From Nitrososphaeraceae archaeon (GTDB taxonomy: Archaea; Thermoproteota; Nitrososphaeria; Nitrososphaerales; Nitrososphaeraceae), in the NCBI GenBank assembly GCA_025449515.1, contig JANWJI010000151.1, positions 1-6,362 on the forward strand: a stretch of DNA of 6,362 nucleotides, read 5' to 3'. Under the pieces are notes generated by a model. The model saw only the letters and a list, made by a program, of their open reading frames with translations. It had not been told where the DNA came from and made no database searches. The stretch's first letter is position 1. Every line of letters starts with the position of its first letter. A program made the position numbers and the translations under genes. Below, piece after piece: positions 5,424 to 6,362 of this stretch.

Positions 5424-5730
5424 CCCGCTACCACCACCGTGGGCCACAAGCAAACTCGTTGAATAAATCGTAAGAGATAGGTCTTGGTTAGTTCGTTTTA
5501 CTGCGCCACGATTTCTATTTCCAAGTGATGTCTTCTGCATTTGCATGATTGAGAATATGTTACCTTTTGAATGTTGAATTTTTGTGTTAATGATCCAAAA
5601 ACGGTTTTACCTATAGACCAAGAATAAACCTACTAGCCGCTATGGTATCAACAGGCTGCACTTGACCAATCCTACTGCTAAAATGTTGTGGGAGTAATAT
5701 TTAGTAGTTATCTTCATGAGATGAGTCAAC
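5424..5730. other. Intergenic region without a supported gene
   Basis: Stops are frequent in all frames. A 28-codon reverse frame (5614-5700, containing SSRIGQVQPVDTIAASRF) looks protein-like but has no start and is bounded by stops, so at most it is a relic. I saw no tRNA, C/D-box RNA or terminator. Confidence 0.4.
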
Positions 5731-5748
5731 TGCGCATAAACTTGCGCA
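5731..5748. promoter_or_regulatory. Paired TGCGCA palindromes upstream of the secreted-protein promoter
   Basis: TGCGCA occurs at 5731-5736 and again at 5743-5748, exactly 12 bp apart. Each copy is its own reverse complement, so the unit is both a direct repeat and a hairpin with a 6-nt loop (TAAACT). It ends about 25 bp before the TATA box at 5773, a place where archaeal activators bind. An operator for the downstream gene is a reasonable inference. Confidence 0.4.
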
Positions 5749-5772
5749 TTGTCACTTTAATTCCAAAGCAAA

Positions 5773-5780
5773 TTATATAT
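5773..5780 (+). promoter_or_regulatory. TATA box of the secreted-protein gene
   Basis: TTATATAT is centred about 31 nt before ATG 5808, predicting transcription start near 5802 and a leader of a few nucleotides. This supports ATG 5808 as the start rather than the in-frame GTG 5688 or ATG 5721, which lie upstream of the promoter. Confidence 0.6.
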
Positions 5781-5807
5781 GACATTAAAAGTAACAATTG
5801 GTCAAAG

Positions 5808-6338
5808 ATGAAGGGATTATTAATTCTACTTTTGCTAGCGTTAATGTCAATTCTAACTATATCACTGGAGCAACCTGATTTGAGCAATGTCTACTCACAG
5901 AAAGCAAACAAGACAACTTCAAGTAGTGGTCTGCTCGACCTTTTTGGCAACGGCTTGAACAATCTGAATAATGAGTTAGGGTATTCCGTCACTCTAGACG
6001 GCAACCAAATATTTCCGAACAGCACTCTTAAAGATAAAATAATAAATGGACACCAACCGTCCACCTATAATATTTCTAGCTTGAAATACAATCTCCTCGG
6101 ATATCAAATAAATGCGCATGATATAAAAATTCGAGTTAATCCTTCAGCAATTGATTCAACAAGAACAAAGGTTGACATACCGTTAATGTTTGCGAAAAAC
6201 GTGACCGTAACTGATGGCATCAATCTAAATTATGATAAAGTTGATTTGGGATCAATATGGGGAATATATGATAAGACAAATAACAAAATGGTAGTCCATA
6301 TTCCTGTTGGAGTAGCGCTGAAATATTTGCATTTATAG
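5808..6338 (+). CDS. Secreted protein of unknown function, probably glycosylated
   Basis: A 176-residue protein from ATG 5808, chosen from the TATA box and because it opens with a signal peptide: MKG, then LLILLLLALMSILTISL (residues 4-20). The mature part is Asn/Ser/Thr-rich and probably beta-rich, with SGLLDLFGNGLNNLNNELGY (40-59), INAHDIKIRV (101-110) and DLGSIWGIYDKTNNKMVVHI (146-165). Four N-glycosylation sequons are present (N34-K-T, N71-S-T, N88-I-S, N131-V-T), fitting export to the archaeal cell surface. There are no Cys residues, lipobox or second membrane segment. The frame is open further upstream to GTG 5688, but that part lacks protein character and overlaps the promoter. I do not recognise the family; a lineage-restricted surface protein is likely. 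It ends at TAG 6336, 24 nt before the window edge. Confidence 0.75.
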   Translation: MKGLLILLLLALMSILTISLEQPDLSNVYSQKANKTTSSSGLLDLFGNGLNNLNNELGYSVTLDGNQIFPNSTLKDKIINGHQPSTYNISSLKYNLLGYQINAHDIKIRVNPSAIDSTRTKVDIPLMFAKNVTVTDGINLNYDKVDLGSIWGIYDKTNNKMVVHIPVGVALKYLHL

Positions 6339-6362
6339 TAATATTGATGTTGAAGTTGCAGG

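Noticed and set aside
5611..5700. Protein-like reverse frame of 28 codons
   Set aside because: It is bounded by stops on both sides with no start codon; too short to call a gene.
5688..5807. GTG 5688 as start of the secreted protein
   Set aside because: The added residues cover the TGCGCA repeats and the TATA box and would bury the signal peptide 40 residues in.
1..6362. CRISPR array, rRNA, integrase attachment site
   Set aside because: No regularly spaced identical repeats, conserved rRNA sequence or tRNA-anchored direct repeats were visible.

Overview
The window looks like chromosomal DNA of a low-GC archaeon. The best fit is a soil ammonia-oxidising thaumarchaeote (Nitrososphaerales, Nitrosocosmicus-like), but that assignment is inferred from gene character; no rRNA or other marker gene is present. 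Supporting signs are archaeal TATA-like boxes about 25-35 nt before several gene starts, a long ATP-dependent DNA ligase, and a secreted protein with several N-glycosylation sequons.

Region 1 (about 1-2060) is a graveyard of broken genes. In order it holds a frameshifted DDE transposase fragment (1-102), the promoter and first ~65 codons of a zinc alcohol dehydrogenase with two single-base frameshifts (363-563), a compact inverted-repeat element built on GTGGGGAC/GTCCCCAC (555-771), a reverse-strand membrane-anchored protein of unknown function split by one in-frame TAA (754-1629), a short forward coding remnant (1683-1805), and a reverse-strand frameshifted remnant resembling the N-terminus of a PhoD-like phosphatase (1803-2053).

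Region 2 (2210-4005) carries the one gene with a clear function, an ATP-dependent DNA ligase with all nucleotidyltransferase motifs. Its first ATG (2341) lies inside the conserved N-terminal domain. Family-like coding continues upstream to an ATT at 2260 that has a good ribosome binding site and TATA box, so the true start is probably non-canonical or has been mutated.

Region 3 (4211-5112) looks like a small two-gene operon of unknown function. A 63-codon helical protein lacks an ATG and may start at ACG 4248. It is followed 4 nt later by a 222-residue protein with a C-terminal four-cysteine cluster, whose start at 4444 is fixed by a Shine-Dalgarno site. Region 4 (5113-5730) is mostly non-coding, with two mutually exclusive weak ORFs on opposite strands. 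Region 5 (5731-6338) holds a secreted, probably glycosylated protein of unknown function with a clear promoter and a paired-palindrome motif upstream.

The genes do not form an obvious shared pathway. The picture is a functional DNA ligase and a secreted protein around accessory, partly decayed DNA. Because several genes carry single-base lesions, real decay and sequence error need to be told apart.
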